Under the pieces are notes generated by a model. That model did no database searches. It was not told the DNA's origin and was given only the letters and a program-made list of their open reading frames with translations. DNA of 64,000 nucleotides. Origin: Hyphomicrobium sp. GTDB lineage: Bacteria > Pseudomonadota > Alphaproteobacteria > Rhizobiales > Hyphomicrobiaceae. Below, in pieces: positions 1 to 8,608 of the stretch; position 1 is the first letter of the stretch, and each line of letters begins with the position of its first letter. Both the position numbers and the translations under genes were made by a program. Where the stretch lies: positions 233,836 through 297,835 of the forward strand of contig JALHMJ010000002.1 in the NCBI GenBank assembly GCA_022844105.1. Direction: 5' to 3'.

Positions 1-486
1 CTGTCATCCCGGGCCTTGTGCCCGGGGGTAAGCAGTGAACTGCCCCTCCACCAACGTCATCCCGGCGCGCGGAGCGAAGCGGAGCCGGCCGGGACCCAGA
101 CAAGTCTCAGCGAGACGACTTTTTCAGGATCGTCCACGAGCGTGGACGCAACCGCGACGGACCCGCCGCTCATCGTTGACTGGGTCCCGGCCTTCGCCGG
201 GATGACGTCAGCGGAATGGGCGAGACCGTGCGCACCCCCACCGCTGTCATCCCGGGCCTTGTGCCCGGGGGTAAGCAGTGAACTGCCCCTCCACCAACGT
301 CATCCCGGCGCGCGGAGCGAAGCGGAGCCGGCCGGGACCCAGACAAGTCTCAGCGAGACGACATTTTCAGGATCGTCCACGAGCGTGGACGCAACCGCGA
401 CGGACCCGCCGCTCATCGTTGACTGGGTCCCGGCCTTCGCCGGGATGACGTCAGCGGAATGGGCGAGTCCGTGCGCACCCCCACCA
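1..486. repeat. Tandem 243-bp intergenic repeat, two copies
   Basis: Two nearly identical 243-bp units follow each other (1-243 and 244-486); by eye they differ at only a few positions, for example near 119 versus 362. Each unit contains GTCATCCCGG boxes, a GGAGCGAAGCGGAGC core, a short palindrome (GTCCACGAGCGTGGAC at 132-147) and, near its end, an inverted counterpart ending in CCGGGATGACGTC. The design resembles the GC-rich palindromic intergenic repeats common in Rhizobiales genomes. Because the period is a multiple of three, long open frames run through it, but they are repeat artefacts. Confidence 0.9.
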
Positions 487-537
487 ACGTCATCCCGGCG
501 CGCGGAGCGAAGCGAAGCCGGCCGGGACCCAGACAAG
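481..537. repeat. Truncated third copy of the repeat
   Basis: The first part of the repeat (CCAACGTCATCCCGGCGCGC and the following GCGAAGCG core) recurs once more and breaks off at ACAAGTCA, exactly where the stop end of the GIY-YIG gene begins. One base differs from the full copies (GCGAAGCC for GCGGAGCC). Confidence 0.85.
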
Positions 538-864
538 TCACTTGCGAACATGATCGAAGGGCCCGAACGAGATTTCGCCCGTCGTTGGATCAAAAAAGTT
601 GGTCCAGCTGGGATTCATGCTCTCGATCAGCCGCAACTTCCATTTCCGGTTCCATCGCTTTAACAATTTCTCGCGCCGGATGGCTTCTGGGATGCTCTCG
701 TGATGTTCGTAGTAAACGAGTTGGCGGACCCCGTAGCTTGCCGTAAAGCCAGAGATCAAGCTCTGTTCGTGCTGCGCCATGCGCTTCGGCAGATCGGTCG
801 TTATCCCGACGTAGAGAGTGCCGTTGCGGCGATTGGCAAGAATGTAAACGCAGGGCCGCTTCAT
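538..864 (-). CDS. GIY-YIG nuclease family protein
   Basis: A 108-residue single-domain protein of the small GIY-YIG (COG2827-like) family. The signature is near the N-terminus: Tyr in CVYILAN, then LYVGIT about ten residues later, followed by the conserved Arg in KRMAQH and the Glu in YYEHHES. These are the residues that form the metal-dependent nuclease site in this superfamily. The basic stretch RREKLLKRWNRKWK is typical of these short proteins. Their cellular role is not established. The gene sits between copies of a palindromic intergenic repeat on both sides (481-537 and 936-969), which is a frequent arrangement for this family in alphaproteobacteria and may reflect mobility or repair activity at repeats. 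The start is the ATG at 864. Confidence 0.85.
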   Translation of the reverse strand: MKRPCVYILANRRNGTLYVGITTDLPKRMAQHEQSLISGFTASYGVRQLVYYEHHESIPEAIRREKLLKRWNRKWKLRLIESMNPSWTNFFDPTTGEISFGPFDHVRK

Positions 865-935
865 GGGTCATCACGCAGGTCGTTAACGGTTGATGACTTA
901 ACGGGCGTTGGCGACAATTTCCGTCGAACGGATGC

Positions 936-969
936 TTGACTGGGTCCCGGCCTTCGCCGGGATGACGTC
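936..969. repeat. Partial copy of the intergenic repeat
   Basis: A 34-base stretch beginning TTGACTGGGTCCCGG and ending GGGATGACGTC is identical to the inner part of both full repeat units (176-209 and 419-452). It is the inverted partner of the 5' part of the unit, so the GIY-YIG gene is bracketed by repeat halves. Confidence 0.85.
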
Positions 970-1072
970 CTTTGAGGAGGCTGCTTCCGTACCCCACCCC
1001 ACCCCTCCCGCTTCCCAAATCACCCCCGCCCGTGCCACAAGCGACCAGACACAGCAGCGAGACCGAACACAC

Positions 1073-3436
1073 ATGGCGCGCAAGCCCGACCGGGGGCACA
1101 AGCAGTCGCACACGCGGCGCGACAAACCCGGTCAAAAACACCGGGGGCAAAACGGCGCCCCGCGCCCGACCGGCACCGACGGCATGCCGACGCGCGAACA
1201 GGTCCTTGACTTCATCGAAGGTGCGCAGGGCAAGGTCGGCAAACGCGAGATCGCCCGCGCTTTTGGAATTAAAGGCGGCGACAAAATCGCGTTGAAGCGT
1301 CTCCTCTCGCTGATGGCCGATGACGGCACGCTGTCCAGCGACCGCAAGGCATTGCGCGAGAAGGGTACGCTCGCCCCTGTCACGGCGCTCGAAATCGTCG
1401 GCCGCGACCGCGACGGTGATCTCATCGGCGAACCCGTCATCTGGAATTCCGAAGACGGCGACAAGCCGCGCGTGTTGATCCTCGCGCGCACGCTGGCCCG
1501 CATCACCGCCGATGAAGACCGCGTGCCCGGTGTTGGCGATCACGTCATGACGCGCATCACAAAGCTCGATGAAAACGGGGTCAGACCCCGAACGGGGTCT
1601 GACCCCTTTACCTATGAAGGCGAGGCGATCCGCAAACTGCCGCGCGATCAGCGCCGCCTGCTCGGCGTCTATCGCGCCATTGCCCGCGGCGGCGGCTCGA
1701 TCGAACCGATCAACCGCAAGGAGCTGAAATCCTGGCCGGTCCACAAGGGCGACGAAAAGGACGCCAAGGATGGCGACCTCGTGCGCTTCGAATTGGCCAA
1801 GACCGGCCGCTTTACAACGCCGCGCGCGCGGATCGTCGAAGCGCTCGGCAACCCGGATGACGAGCGCAAGGTCTCCCTCATCGCCATCCACGCGCACGGC
1901 ATCCCGGATGATTTTCCCGAAAGCGTCATCGACGAAACACGCGATCTGAAGCCGCCGCAGCTTGCCGGCCGCACCGATTTGCGCGGCCTGCCGCTGCTGA
2001 CCATCGACCCGCAAGATGCGCGCGATCACGACGACGCGGTCTATGCCGAGCCCGATACGGACCCGAAAAATCCCGGCGGCCACATCGTCATCGTCGCCAT
2101 CGCCGACGTCTCACATTATGTGCGCGCCAATACGCGGCTCGACCGCGAAGCGCAGATCCGCGGCAACTCGGTGTATTTCCCCGATCGCGTCGTGCCGATG
2201 CTGCCGGAGAAAATATCCAACGACCTGTGCTCGCTGCGTGAAGGCGAGGATCGGGCCTGTCTCGCCGTGCGCATGGTCTATGACCGCGACGGCGACAAGC
2301 GCGGCCACACGTTCCTGCGCGCCATGATGCGCTCTGCCGCCAAGTTGTCCTACCAACAGGCGCAGGCTGCATTCGACGGCACACCCGATGAAAAGGCTGC
2401 ACCGTGGATGCAGTCCGCCCTGCAGCCGCTGTGGACCGCCTATCAGGCGCTCAAAGCCGCCCGCGACCGCCGCGAACCGCTCGATCTCGATCTCCCCGAA
2501 CGCAAGATCAAGCTCGACGAGAACGGCCGTATCGCTGGTGTCCTCATCCCCGAGCGGCTCGAAGCGCACAAGCTCATCGAAGAGATGATGATCCAGGCGA
2601 ATGTCGCCGCCGCCGAAAGCTTGGAACAGAAAAAGTCGCCGCTCGTCTATCGCATTCACGATGCGCCGTCGAAGGAGAAGCTGAAAAACCTGCGCGACTT
2701 CCTCGAAACGCTCGACCTCGAAATTCCCCCGCACGGCTCTTTAAAGCCAGCCGCGTTCAACAAGGTTCTGCGCGCCGCCAAGGCTCTGCCCGTGCCCGAA
2801 CTCGTCAACGAAGTGATCCTGCGGTCGCAAGCGCAAGCCGAGTACAATCCCGACAACATCGGACACTTCGGCCTCAACCTCGCACGCTACGCGCACTTCA
2901 CCTCGCCCATCCGCCGCTACGCCGATCTGCTCGTTCATCGCGCGCTGATCCGCGCGCTGAAGCTTGGCGACGGCGGATTGACGGATGAGGAAATCCCGCG
3001 CCTGCAGGCGATTGCGCAATCGATCTCGGATGCGGAGCGCCGTGCCATGGCGGCCGAGCGCGAGACCATCGACCGCCTTGTGGCGCTCCATCTCGCCGAT
3101 CGCGTCGGCGCCGTGTTTCACGCCCGCATCGGCGGCGTCACGCGATCGGGATTGTTTGTAAAGTTGAACGACACCGGCGCTGACGGTTTCGTGCCGGTGT
3201 CGACACTCGGTCAGGACTTTTACAATCACGTCGCGGAGGCGCACGCACTCGTCGGCGCACGGACCGGCGAAACGTATCGCCTCGGCGATCAAGTCGAGGT
3301 CAAGCTGGTCGAATGCATCCCATCCGCCGGCGCTTTGCGTTTTGAGATGATGTCACAAGGTCACCGCCATGTGCTGAAGGCGGTCAAAGGACCGGCGGGC
3401 CGCCACATGCTGCGCCAGCGCCGACCGCGCCGATAA
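1073..3436 (+). CDS. rnr: Ribonuclease R (3'-5' exoribonuclease)
   Basis: Processive, Mg-dependent 3'-5' exoribonuclease that degrades structured RNA in the cytoplasm. From the ATG at 1073 it has 787 residues: a Lys/Arg-rich N-terminus, a winged-helix-like segment (about 38-85), cold-shock-like OB domains, the RNB catalytic domain starting near residue 300 with the acidic cluster DARDHDD (315-321), and a C-terminal S1 domain (GAVFHARIGG.. to FVPVS) followed by a basic tail. An upstream in-frame start at 908 would translate the palindromic repeat (DWVPAFAGMT) and was rejected. An unusual feature is a perfect 30-bp palindrome at 1577-1606, read in frame as about ten extra residues (VRPRTGSDPF, 170-179) between the OB domains. 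The length otherwise fits the family. Confidence 0.95.
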   Translation: MARKPDRGHKQSHTRRDKPGQKHRGQNGAPRPTGTDGMPTREQVLDFIEGAQGKVGKREIARAFGIKGGDKIALKRLLSLMADDGTLSSDRKALREKGTLAPVTALEIVGRDRDGDLIGEPVIWNSEDGDKPRVLILARTLARITADEDRVPGVGDHVMTRITKLDENGVRPRTGSDPFTYEGEAIRKLPRDQRRLLGVYRAIARGGGSIEPINRKELKSWPVHKGDEKDAKDGDLVRFELAKTGRFTTPRARIVEALGNPDDERKVSLIAIHAHGIPDDFPESVIDETRDLKPPQLAGRTDLRGLPLLTIDPQDARDHDDAVYAEPDTDPKNPGGHIVIVAIADVSHYVRANTRLDREAQIRGNSVYFPDRVVPMLPEKISNDLCSLREGEDRACLAVRMVYDRDGDKRGHTFLRAMMRSAAKLSYQQAQAAFDGTPDEKAAPWMQSALQPLWTAYQALKAARDRREPLDLDLPERKIKLDENGRIAGVLIPERLEAHKLIEEMMIQANVAAAESLEQKKSPLVYRIHDAPSKEKLKNLRDFLETLDLEIPPHGSLKPAAFNKVLRAAKALPVPELVNEVILRSQAQAEYNPDNIGHFGLNLARYAHFTSPIRRYADLLVHRALIRALKLGDGGLTDEEIPRLQAIAQSISDAERRAMAAERETIDRLVALHLADRVGAVFHARIGGVTRSGLFVKLNDTGADGFVPVSTLGQDFYNHVAEAHALVGARTGETYRLGDQVEVKLVECIPSAGALRFEMMSQGHRHVLKAVKGPAGRHMLRQRRPRR
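1577..1606. repeat. Perfect palindrome inserted in rnr
   Basis: Two 13-bp arms, GGGGTCAGACCCC and its reverse complement, are separated by GAAC. The 30-bp element lies inside the rnr reading frame and adds ten codons without breaking it. The arm sequence resembles a short palindromic repeat seen scattered in many bacterial genomes. Confidence 0.9.
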
Positions 3437-3498
3437 GCCTCGCATTTCGTCGCGCCGTTACGCTTGACCCTGCGCCACTTTGCGACCACCTATGGCCG

Positions 3499-3954
3499 AT
3501 GGATCAGATTTCCACACCGACGTACACCAACGACCCTGCCGCACCCACGACGGACCGGCCGTGGCCGCACGCCGTCATGAACGGCATCCGCTGCAAATGT
3601 CCCGCATGTGGCACCGGCAAACTCTATGAAAGCTACCTTAAGGTTGCGCCCGTCTGCGCCAACTGCGGCGAGGAACTGCACCATCAGCGCGCCGACGACG
3701 CGCCGCCCTACTTCACCATGTTCATTGTCGGCCACATCATCATCGGCGGTCTGTTGGTTCTGGAGCAGACGCTCGCTCCCGCGACGTGGGTTCACCTCGT
3801 CATCTGGCTGCCGCTCACCGTCATCTTGAGCCTCTGGCTGCTGCCGAAGGTAAAAGGCGGGCTTATCGGATTGCAGTGGGCGCTGCGCATGCACGGCTTC
3901 GGCGGCCATTCTGACGAACCCGATCCTGAACCGCAGCCAGCGACGATGACGTGA
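3499..3954 (+). CDS. DUF983 family zinc-ribbon membrane protein
   Basis: A 151-residue protein with the DUF983 layout: an N-terminal zinc-ribbon-like part with CKCPACGTG and CANCGEE cysteine pairs (about residues 34-60), then the conserved stretch ADDAPPYFT leading into two membrane segments (about 73-90 and 97-115), and an amphipathic tail. The function of the family is unknown; homologues lie in alphaproteobacteria next to Nudix and RNase R genes. It follows rnr by about 60 bases and its stop overlaps the start of the downstream Nudix gene by four bases, so the three are probably co-transcribed. Confidence 0.85.
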   Translation: MDQISTPTYTNDPAAPTTDRPWPHAVMNGIRCKCPACGTGKLYESYLKVAPVCANCGEELHHQRADDAPPYFTMFIVGHIIIGGLLVLEQTLAPATWVHLVIWLPLTVILSLWLLPKVKGGLIGLQWALRMHGFGGHSDEPDPEPQPATMT

Positions 3955-4676
3955 CACCGCCTGCCGGTCCGCCTGCCCCTGCAAAACCCTTCACCGGCCG
4001 CCCTCTGCTCGCCGCAACATTGATCGTGGTCGACACCAACGCGTCTGAGCCGCGCATCCTCATGGGACGCCGCCGTCCCGATGCGATCTTTCTGCCCGAC
4101 AAAATGGTTTTTCCCGGCGGCCGAGTTGAAGCCTCAGACGGCGATCTCGAATTGGCAGGCGCGTTTTCAGCGCACGATCAAGGCCGCTTGTTGCGTGGCG
4201 TCCGCCATCCCGATGCCGAGCGCAACGCCCGTGCCTTCGTCACTGCCGCCGTGCGCGAAACATTCGAGGAAACGGGCTACCTTGTCGCCGTCAACGGAGT
4301 GGCGCAATCGGACGTCGCTCAAGACTGGCCGGCACTCGTGCGCGCCGGCATCCGCCCCGACCGCAGCCGTCTCCGCTTTGTCGCCCGCGCCATCACCCCG
4401 CCCGGCCGGCCCCGCCGCTACGACACACGCTTTTTCATGGCCACCGCCGATGCCGTCCGCATGATCGCGCCACGCACGGACGGCGAGCTGTCAGAAATCG
4501 GCTGGTTCGGCTTCGACGCCGTATCAGCTCACGACCTTCCGTCGATCACGCGCATGGTTCTGTCCGACCTCAAAGCGGCCCTGAACGCGGGTCCTGAACC
4601 CGAGATTCCCTTTTATTACTGGCGCTCTGGTGCCTTCCGCCGGGCCGTGCTCATCGAGCGCGCCGCCCCCGCTTGA
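3951..4676 (+). CDS. Nudix hydrolase (NUDT19/CoA-type like)
   Basis: A 241-residue Nudix hydrolase. The Nudix box is split by an insert: FPGGRVE at 54-60 and RETFEETGY at 102-110, with the catalytic glutamates in REtfEEtG intact. A long insertion between the Gly part and the RE part of the box is typical of the NUDT19-like subgroup that attacks CoA derivatives or nucleotide diphosphates, but the substrate cannot be read from the sequence. The start overlaps the stop of the DUF983 gene (ATGA), which indicates translational coupling. The rpmG start lies 78 bases downstream. Confidence 0.88.
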   Translation: MTPPAGPPAPAKPFTGRPLLAATLIVVDTNASEPRILMGRRRPDAIFLPDKMVFPGGRVEASDGDLELAGAFSAHDQGRLLRGVRHPDAERNARAFVTAAVRETFEETGYLVAVNGVAQSDVAQDWPALVRAGIRPDRSRLRFVARAITPPGRPRRYDTRFFMATADAVRMIAPRTDGELSEIGWFGFDAVSAHDLPSITRMVLSDLKAALNAGPEPEIPFYYWRSGAFRRAVLIERAAPA

Positions 4677-4753
4677 CTTCGCGATGCCGGTCAGTATGTT
4701 CCCGACTTCCCGCGCACCTTGCGAGACACGTTGTTTTTTTAAGGCTCTTCACC

Positions 4754-4921
4754 ATGGCCAAGCCAGTCACGCAGAAGATCAAGCTCCTGTCGACCGCCGG
4801 CACCGGCTTCTTCTACGTTACAAAGAAGAACCCGCGCACGTCGACGGAGAAGCTGGTTTTCAAGAAGTATGACCCTGTTGCGCGCAAGCACGTGGAATTC
4901 AAAGAAACCAAGATCAAGTAG
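4754..4921 (+). CDS. rpmG: 50S ribosomal protein L33
   Basis: A 55-residue L33 of the zinc-free type (no CxxC pairs), beginning [13 protein letters not shown] and ending KETKIK. It belongs to the large ribosomal subunit near the E site. The ATG at 4754 gives the normal family length; the frame is open further upstream only because of the base composition. In many Rhizobiales rpmG sits close to the divK-pleD genes, as here. Confidence 0.95.
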   Translation: MAKPVTQKIKLLSTAGTGFFYVTKKNPRTSTEKLVFKKYDPVARKHVEFKETKIK

Positions 4922-5395
4922 GTTTCTTTCGCCAAATATCAGGCGCCGCGGGTCGGTTCGGCACCATGATTTGAAATGTTGGCCCTCATAAAAGAAGAGG
5001 GACCAGGGTCCGTAACCGCTCGGCTGCGGGGTTAGCATTCCGAGAAGATCACGGACCCTGGCGTCGTCACCAGACGATGGTCATAGAGGGCGTTGACGTC
5101 CCGCCTGGTATCTGGTCTGGCGCATTCGTCCGAGCTACAGCCCGCTCAAATGGCCGATAGATTTACGATGTATCACGGGTGCTTCAGGCTCCTCCACAGG
5201 AGCACCGAGAACGGCAGCTGCCGCGCAGTTGCACCCTTCACGCAGAATGTGACAGAGGATTGGCGCCGTATCAAGGTTTTCTCTTGACGTGTTGCAGGTA
5301 AACGATGCAGCCGTCGAATCAAACCGCCCGACGTTACGCGCCTAGCGTTTCTCGCGAGGGCCATCAATATTTTCTTGTAATTTGAAGGCTCTACC
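4922..5395. other. Convergent intergenic region with strong hairpins
   Basis: No convincing gene is visible in these 474 bases between the 3' ends of rpmG and pleD. A small hairpin (CCCTC 4983-4987 with GAGGG 4997-5001) is followed directly by an 11-bp stem, CCAGGGTCCGT (5003-5013) pairing with ACGGACCCTGG (5051-5061). The stem encloses a 37-base loop that can fold further. Neither stem has a T-tract, so they do not look like ordinary terminators; a small RNA is possible. Confidence 0.4.
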
Positions 5396-6766
5396 TCAAG
5401 CGGCGTCGGCTGCGACTCGGTTGCGGCCTCGCCGCTTCGCAGCATAGAGAGCGTTATCGGCCCGCTTGAACAATGTTTCCGGCGTATCGTCCGGGCTTTC
5501 CAGCGTCGCCAACCCGACACTGGCCGTCACGCGGATTTTGAGATCGGCGCGCAGCTGGAACGGTTCAGACGCGACCATGGCTCGTGTCCGCTCGGCGACT
5601 TGGTAGGCGCGCGCGAGGTCTGTCTCGGGCATGATGATCAAGAACTCTTCGCCGCCCATCCGACACGCGAGATCGATCCCGCGTGTATTGCGCTTCAACC
5701 GGGCGGCGAAATCCTTCAGAACAACATCGCCCCCGTCGTGTCCGTGCGTGTCATTGACGTTCTTGAAATGGTCGATGTCTGTCACGAGAATCGACAGCGG
5801 CCGGCCGGTCCGCGCACTTTCCTCGACCAGCGTCCGCAGGTGGCTTTCCATATAGCGCCGATTGTGCAGACCGGTTAGCGGATCGGTGATCGCGAGTTCG
5901 ACGCTCTCCTCCAGACGATTGCGCAGATAATCGGTGAACCGCTTGCGCTTGATCTGAGTTTTGATGCGCGCCAGCAATTCGTGCCGGTCGATGGGACGCA
6001 TCAGGTAATCGTTGACGCCCATGTCCATACCGCGCAGCAAGCGAGCTTCGTCGCCGGGCTCCACAAGAATGACGATTGGCAGGTGGCGGGTCCGGTCGAG
6101 TGAACGCACTTGCGAACACAGCCGCAGTCCATCGGCATTTGCGAGGCTGAGACTGACGATCAAAAGATCGAAGTTATGGTCGGCAAGCTTGATCAGCGCC
6201 GCGTTGGGATCGCGCTCAACAAAGATGTCGTGCGACTTGGAAATGACGTCGATCAGCCGCGAGGCGGAGCGGGGATGATCGTCGACCAGCAGGATACGGC
6301 CAGCACGAACGTTGAGCGCCTTTTGCAAAGCCACGCTGTCGCTGAGACCGAGCTGGCGCGACGTCGAAGCGCGCATCAGCATTTCGTCGTTCAGCATCTT
6401 CAGCCGCGCCAGGTTTTTCACCCGTGTGATGAGCGCGATGTCGTCGACAGGCTTGGTCAGAAAATCGTCGGCGCCGTTTTCGAGGCCTGAGATCTTGTCG
6501 GACGACTGGTCGAGAGCCGTCACCATGATGACCGGTACGTGCTGGGTCTCGGTAGCCGACTTGATCCGGCGGCACACCTCGAACCCGTCCATCCCCGGCA
6601 TCATGACGTCCAGCAGCACGACATCGATGCGCTGCCCGGCGCAAATCTCCAGCGCGTCGGGTCCGTTCGATGCGGTGACGACTTCGAAGTACTCGGCCGA
6701 AAGCCGCGCTTCGAGAAGCTTCACATTCGCTGGAATATCATCGACGACGAGGACGCGGGCGGTCAT
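5396..6766 (-). CDS. pleD: PleD-type response regulator diguanylate cyclase
   Basis: A 456-residue diguanylate cyclase with the PleD order REC1-REC2-GGEEF, very close in length to Caulobacter PleD. It makes cyclic di-GMP from two GTP and controls the motile-to-sessile transition. REC1 carries the acidic pair D9/D10, phosphoacceptor D53 (LLDVMMPGMD) and K105. REC2 lacks a phosphoacceptor aspartate at the equivalent place (LLIVSLS, about 201-207) and is an adaptor. The active-site GGEEF is at 371-375, and the RGID at 362-365 matches the inhibitory I-site RxxD, so product feedback is expected. It lies 33 bases downstream of divK on the same strand, which is the conserved divK-pleD operon. Confidence 0.95.
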   Translation of the reverse strand: MTARVLVVDDIPANVKLLEARLSAEYFEVVTASNGPDALEICAGQRIDVVLLDVMMPGMDGFEVCRRIKSATETQHVPVIMVTALDQSSDKISGLENGADDFLTKPVDDIALITRVKNLARLKMLNDEMLMRASTSRQLGLSDSVALQKALNVRAGRILLVDDHPRSASRLIDVISKSHDIFVERDPNAALIKLADHNFDLLIVSLSLANADGLRLCSQVRSLDRTRHLPIVILVEPGDEARLLRGMDMGVNDYLMRPIDRHELLARIKTQIKRKRFTDYLRNRLEESVELAITDPLTGLHNRRYMESHLRTLVEESARTGRPLSILVTDIDHFKNVNDTHGHDGGDVVLKDFAARLKRNTRGIDLACRMGGEEFLIIMPETDLARAYQVAERTRAMVASEPFQLRADLKIRVTASVGLATLESPDDTPETLFKRADNALYAAKRRGRNRVAADAA

Positions 6767-6799
6767 AGGGCGAATACTCGGTACGAAAGACCCAGGGTT

Positions 6800-7186
6800 T
6801 TAGGCGCGTTCCGCTCCGGCGAACCGGTGGACGGTGTCAAGAAACATCATTACGGAGATCGGCTTGGACACGTAGGCTTCACAGCCTCCGGAGCGTATCC
6901 GCTCCTCGTCACCCTTCATGGCGAAAGCGGTGACAGCGACGACCGGGATGGACCGCAGGTCGTCGTCCTCCTTCAGCCACTTCGTCACTTCCAGTCCGGA
7001 GACCTCGGGCAGCTGGATGTCCATTAAGATAAGGTGGGGACGATGCGCGCGGGCCAGAGCGATGGCGTCAAAGCCATTGCGCGTCTGGATGGTCGCGTAG
7101 CCGTGCGCGTCGAGAAGATCGTGAAAGAGCTTCATGTTGAGCTCATTGTCCTCGACGATGAGGACGAGCTTCTTGCCGGCCGGCAT
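6800..7186 (-). CDS. divK: Single-domain response regulator DivK
   Basis: A stand-alone receiver of about 128 residues. It has the DivK hallmark [15 protein letters not shown] at the N-terminus, phosphoacceptor D56 in LILMDIQLP, Thr in [11 protein letters not shown] and Lys in YVSKPISV. In Caulobacter and rhizobia DivK carries the phosphate signal that controls the CckA-CtrA pathway and cell polarity. The ATG at 7186 is preceded by GAGGAG and gives the family length; an upstream in-frame start at 7234 would add 16 atypical residues. It is the first gene of the divK-pleD operon and is divergent from the DUF3572 gene. Confidence 0.94.
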   Translation of the reverse strand: MPAGKKLVLIVEDNELNMKLFHDLLDAHGYATIQTRNGFDAIALARAHRPHLILMDIQLPEVSGLEVTKWLKEDDDLRSIPVVAVTAFAMKGDEERIRSGGCEAYVSKPISVMMFLDTVHRFAGAERA

Positions 7187-7380
7187 GATTTGCGGGCGCT
7201 CCTCGACGGCCAAACCTTGATCTTGGTAGACCATTTCCGGTTAATCCCACTGCTGCCCGAACGTTGATGCACCGATTCTGGCCCGAGGCGGCGTGCCATC
7301 ACTGTGCGCATGAAGCAGTAACTAACAGTTTAAAACAAAGGGTTCCGAACCCTCTGTCACCCGTGCTCAAGGTAAATGGA

Positions 7381-7683
7381 ATGTGTGCGTTGAAACGAGA
7401 TCGGACCGCGCCCCTCACCCGCGACGAGGCCGAAACGGTGGCGATACGCGGGCTCGGCTTCCTCGCCGATGACCCGCACCGCCTGATCCGCTTCCTGTCC
7501 CTGACCGGCCTGGAGCCGGCAACCCTCATGGCGGGAGCGGACACGTCGTCCGTCCAGACCGCCGTCCTCGATTATCTGCTTGCAGACGAATCGTTGCTGA
7601 TGGTCTTTGCCGGCCACGCCGCCCTGGCGCCCGATGTTGTACCAGCCGCCCGCGCCCTTCTCGCCCGAGACGCCGACGGATGA
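7381..7683 (+). CDS. DUF3572 family protein
   Basis: About 100 residues from the ATG at 7381 (MCALKRDRTAPLTRDEAE). The core DEAETVAIRGLGFLADDPHRLIRFLSLTGLEP matches the DUF3572 family of small all-helical alphaproteobacterial proteins, commonly found beside divK. No function is known. An open extension upstream to 7264 overlaps the likely divK promoter and was not used. The stop overlaps the ROK kinase start by four bases, which suggests coupling. Confidence 0.82.
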   Translation: MCALKRDRTAPLTRDEAETVAIRGLGFLADDPHRLIRFLSLTGLEPATLMAGADTSSVQTAVLDYLLADESLLMVFAGHAALAPDVVPAARALLARDADG

Positions 7684-8600
7684 CGCGCCGGCCCAGCATT
7701 CGAATCGGCATCGACCTCGGCGGCTCCAAGATTGCCGCCATTGCCATGGACGCAAGTGGCGCCATTCTGGCCGAACGGCGCTGCCCATCGCCCCAGGGCG
7801 ACTACGCCGCCACGCTGGCAACGCTGATCGATATCGTCGCCACCCTCGAAACGACTATAGATGCAACTGATATGCCTATCGGCATTGGTATGCCCGGATC
7901 GATTGCCCCGCGCTCCGGCCTCGTGCAGAACGCCAACTCCACTTGGCTCAATGGCCGGCCCTTCGCCGCCGACCTCGAACGGCAACTGGGGCCACGGGTG
8001 CGCCTCGCCAACGACGCCAATTGCTTCGCCCTGTCCGAGGCAATTGACGGCGCCGGGTGCCGGGCAGCGCGCGTTCTCGGCGTCATCCTCGGCACCGGTT
8101 GCGGCAGCGGATTGATCGTCGACCACCGCATTTCGGACGGCCCGCGCGGCATTGGCGGCGAATGGGGTCACAATCCCCTGCCTTGGACGCGCGCCGACGA
8201 ATGGCCCGGCCCGGAATGCTGGTGCGGCCGGCGGGGCTGCATGGAAGCTTGGGTGTCGGGTCCCGCACTGGCCGCCGATCACACCCGCCTCACCGGCGAC
8301 GTCCTCGACGCTGTCAGTATCGCCGCCCGCGCTGCGGCGGGCGACGGCGCGGCCCAGGCAACATTGGCCCGTCACGCCGACCGATTGGCGCGTGGACTTG
8401 CGGCGGTCGTCAACATTCTGGATCCCACGATCGTGATCATCGGTGGCGGATTGTCAAAGCTGCCGCATCTCTACGAACAACTGCCCGCGCTCATGGCCCC
8501 GCATATATTCGGCGAGGATCAACGTGTGATTGTTGTCCCTCCCCGCTGGGGGGACGCCGGTGGGGTTCGCGGCGCGGCGTGGCTGTGGCCGGCCGAATAA
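7680..8600 (+). CDS. ROK family sugar kinase
   Basis: A 306-residue ROK-family kinase that phosphorylates a hexose (fructose, glucose or an N-acetyl amino sugar) with ATP. Visible motifs are the phosphate loop IDLGGSK (11-17), catalytic Asp in NDANC (D112), the ATP loop GTGCGSGL, and the ROK zinc site: GIGGEWGHN (157-165) with CWCGRRGCMEAW (C180, C182, C187). The arrangement resembles the Mak/fructokinase branch, but the exact sugar cannot be assigned. The ATGA overlap with the DUF3572 gene indicates co-translation. Confidence 0.88.
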   Translation: MTRRPSIRIGIDLGGSKIAAIAMDASGAILAERRCPSPQGDYAATLATLIDIVATLETTIDATDMPIGIGMPGSIAPRSGLVQNANSTWLNGRPFAADLERQLGPRVRLANDANCFALSEAIDGAGCRAARVLGVILGTGCGSGLIVDHRISDGPRGIGGEWGHNPLPWTRADEWPGPECWCGRRGCMEAWVSGPALAADHTRLTGDVLDAVSIAARAAAGDGAAQATLARHADRLARGLAAVVNILDPTIVIIGGGLSKLPHLYEQLPALMAPHIFGEDQRVIVVPPRWGDAGGVRGAAWLWPAE

Positions 8601-8608
8601 ATCGCAAA

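Noticed and set aside
16-663. Long open frames through the repeat region at the left edge
   Set aside because: The frames exist because the repeat period is a multiple of three; the translated sequence merely repeats itself and matches typical repeat-derived false proteins.
590-2083. Minus-strand open frame of nearly 500 codons opposite rnr
   Set aside because: It is the mirror of rnr codon bias in high-GC DNA and crosses both the GIY-YIG gene and the palindromes; no domain is recognisable.
5003-5061. 6S or SRP RNA gene
   Set aside because: The stem-loop is strong, but the conserved bulge of 6S RNA and the GGAAG/GCA tetraloop region of SRP RNA are not visible.
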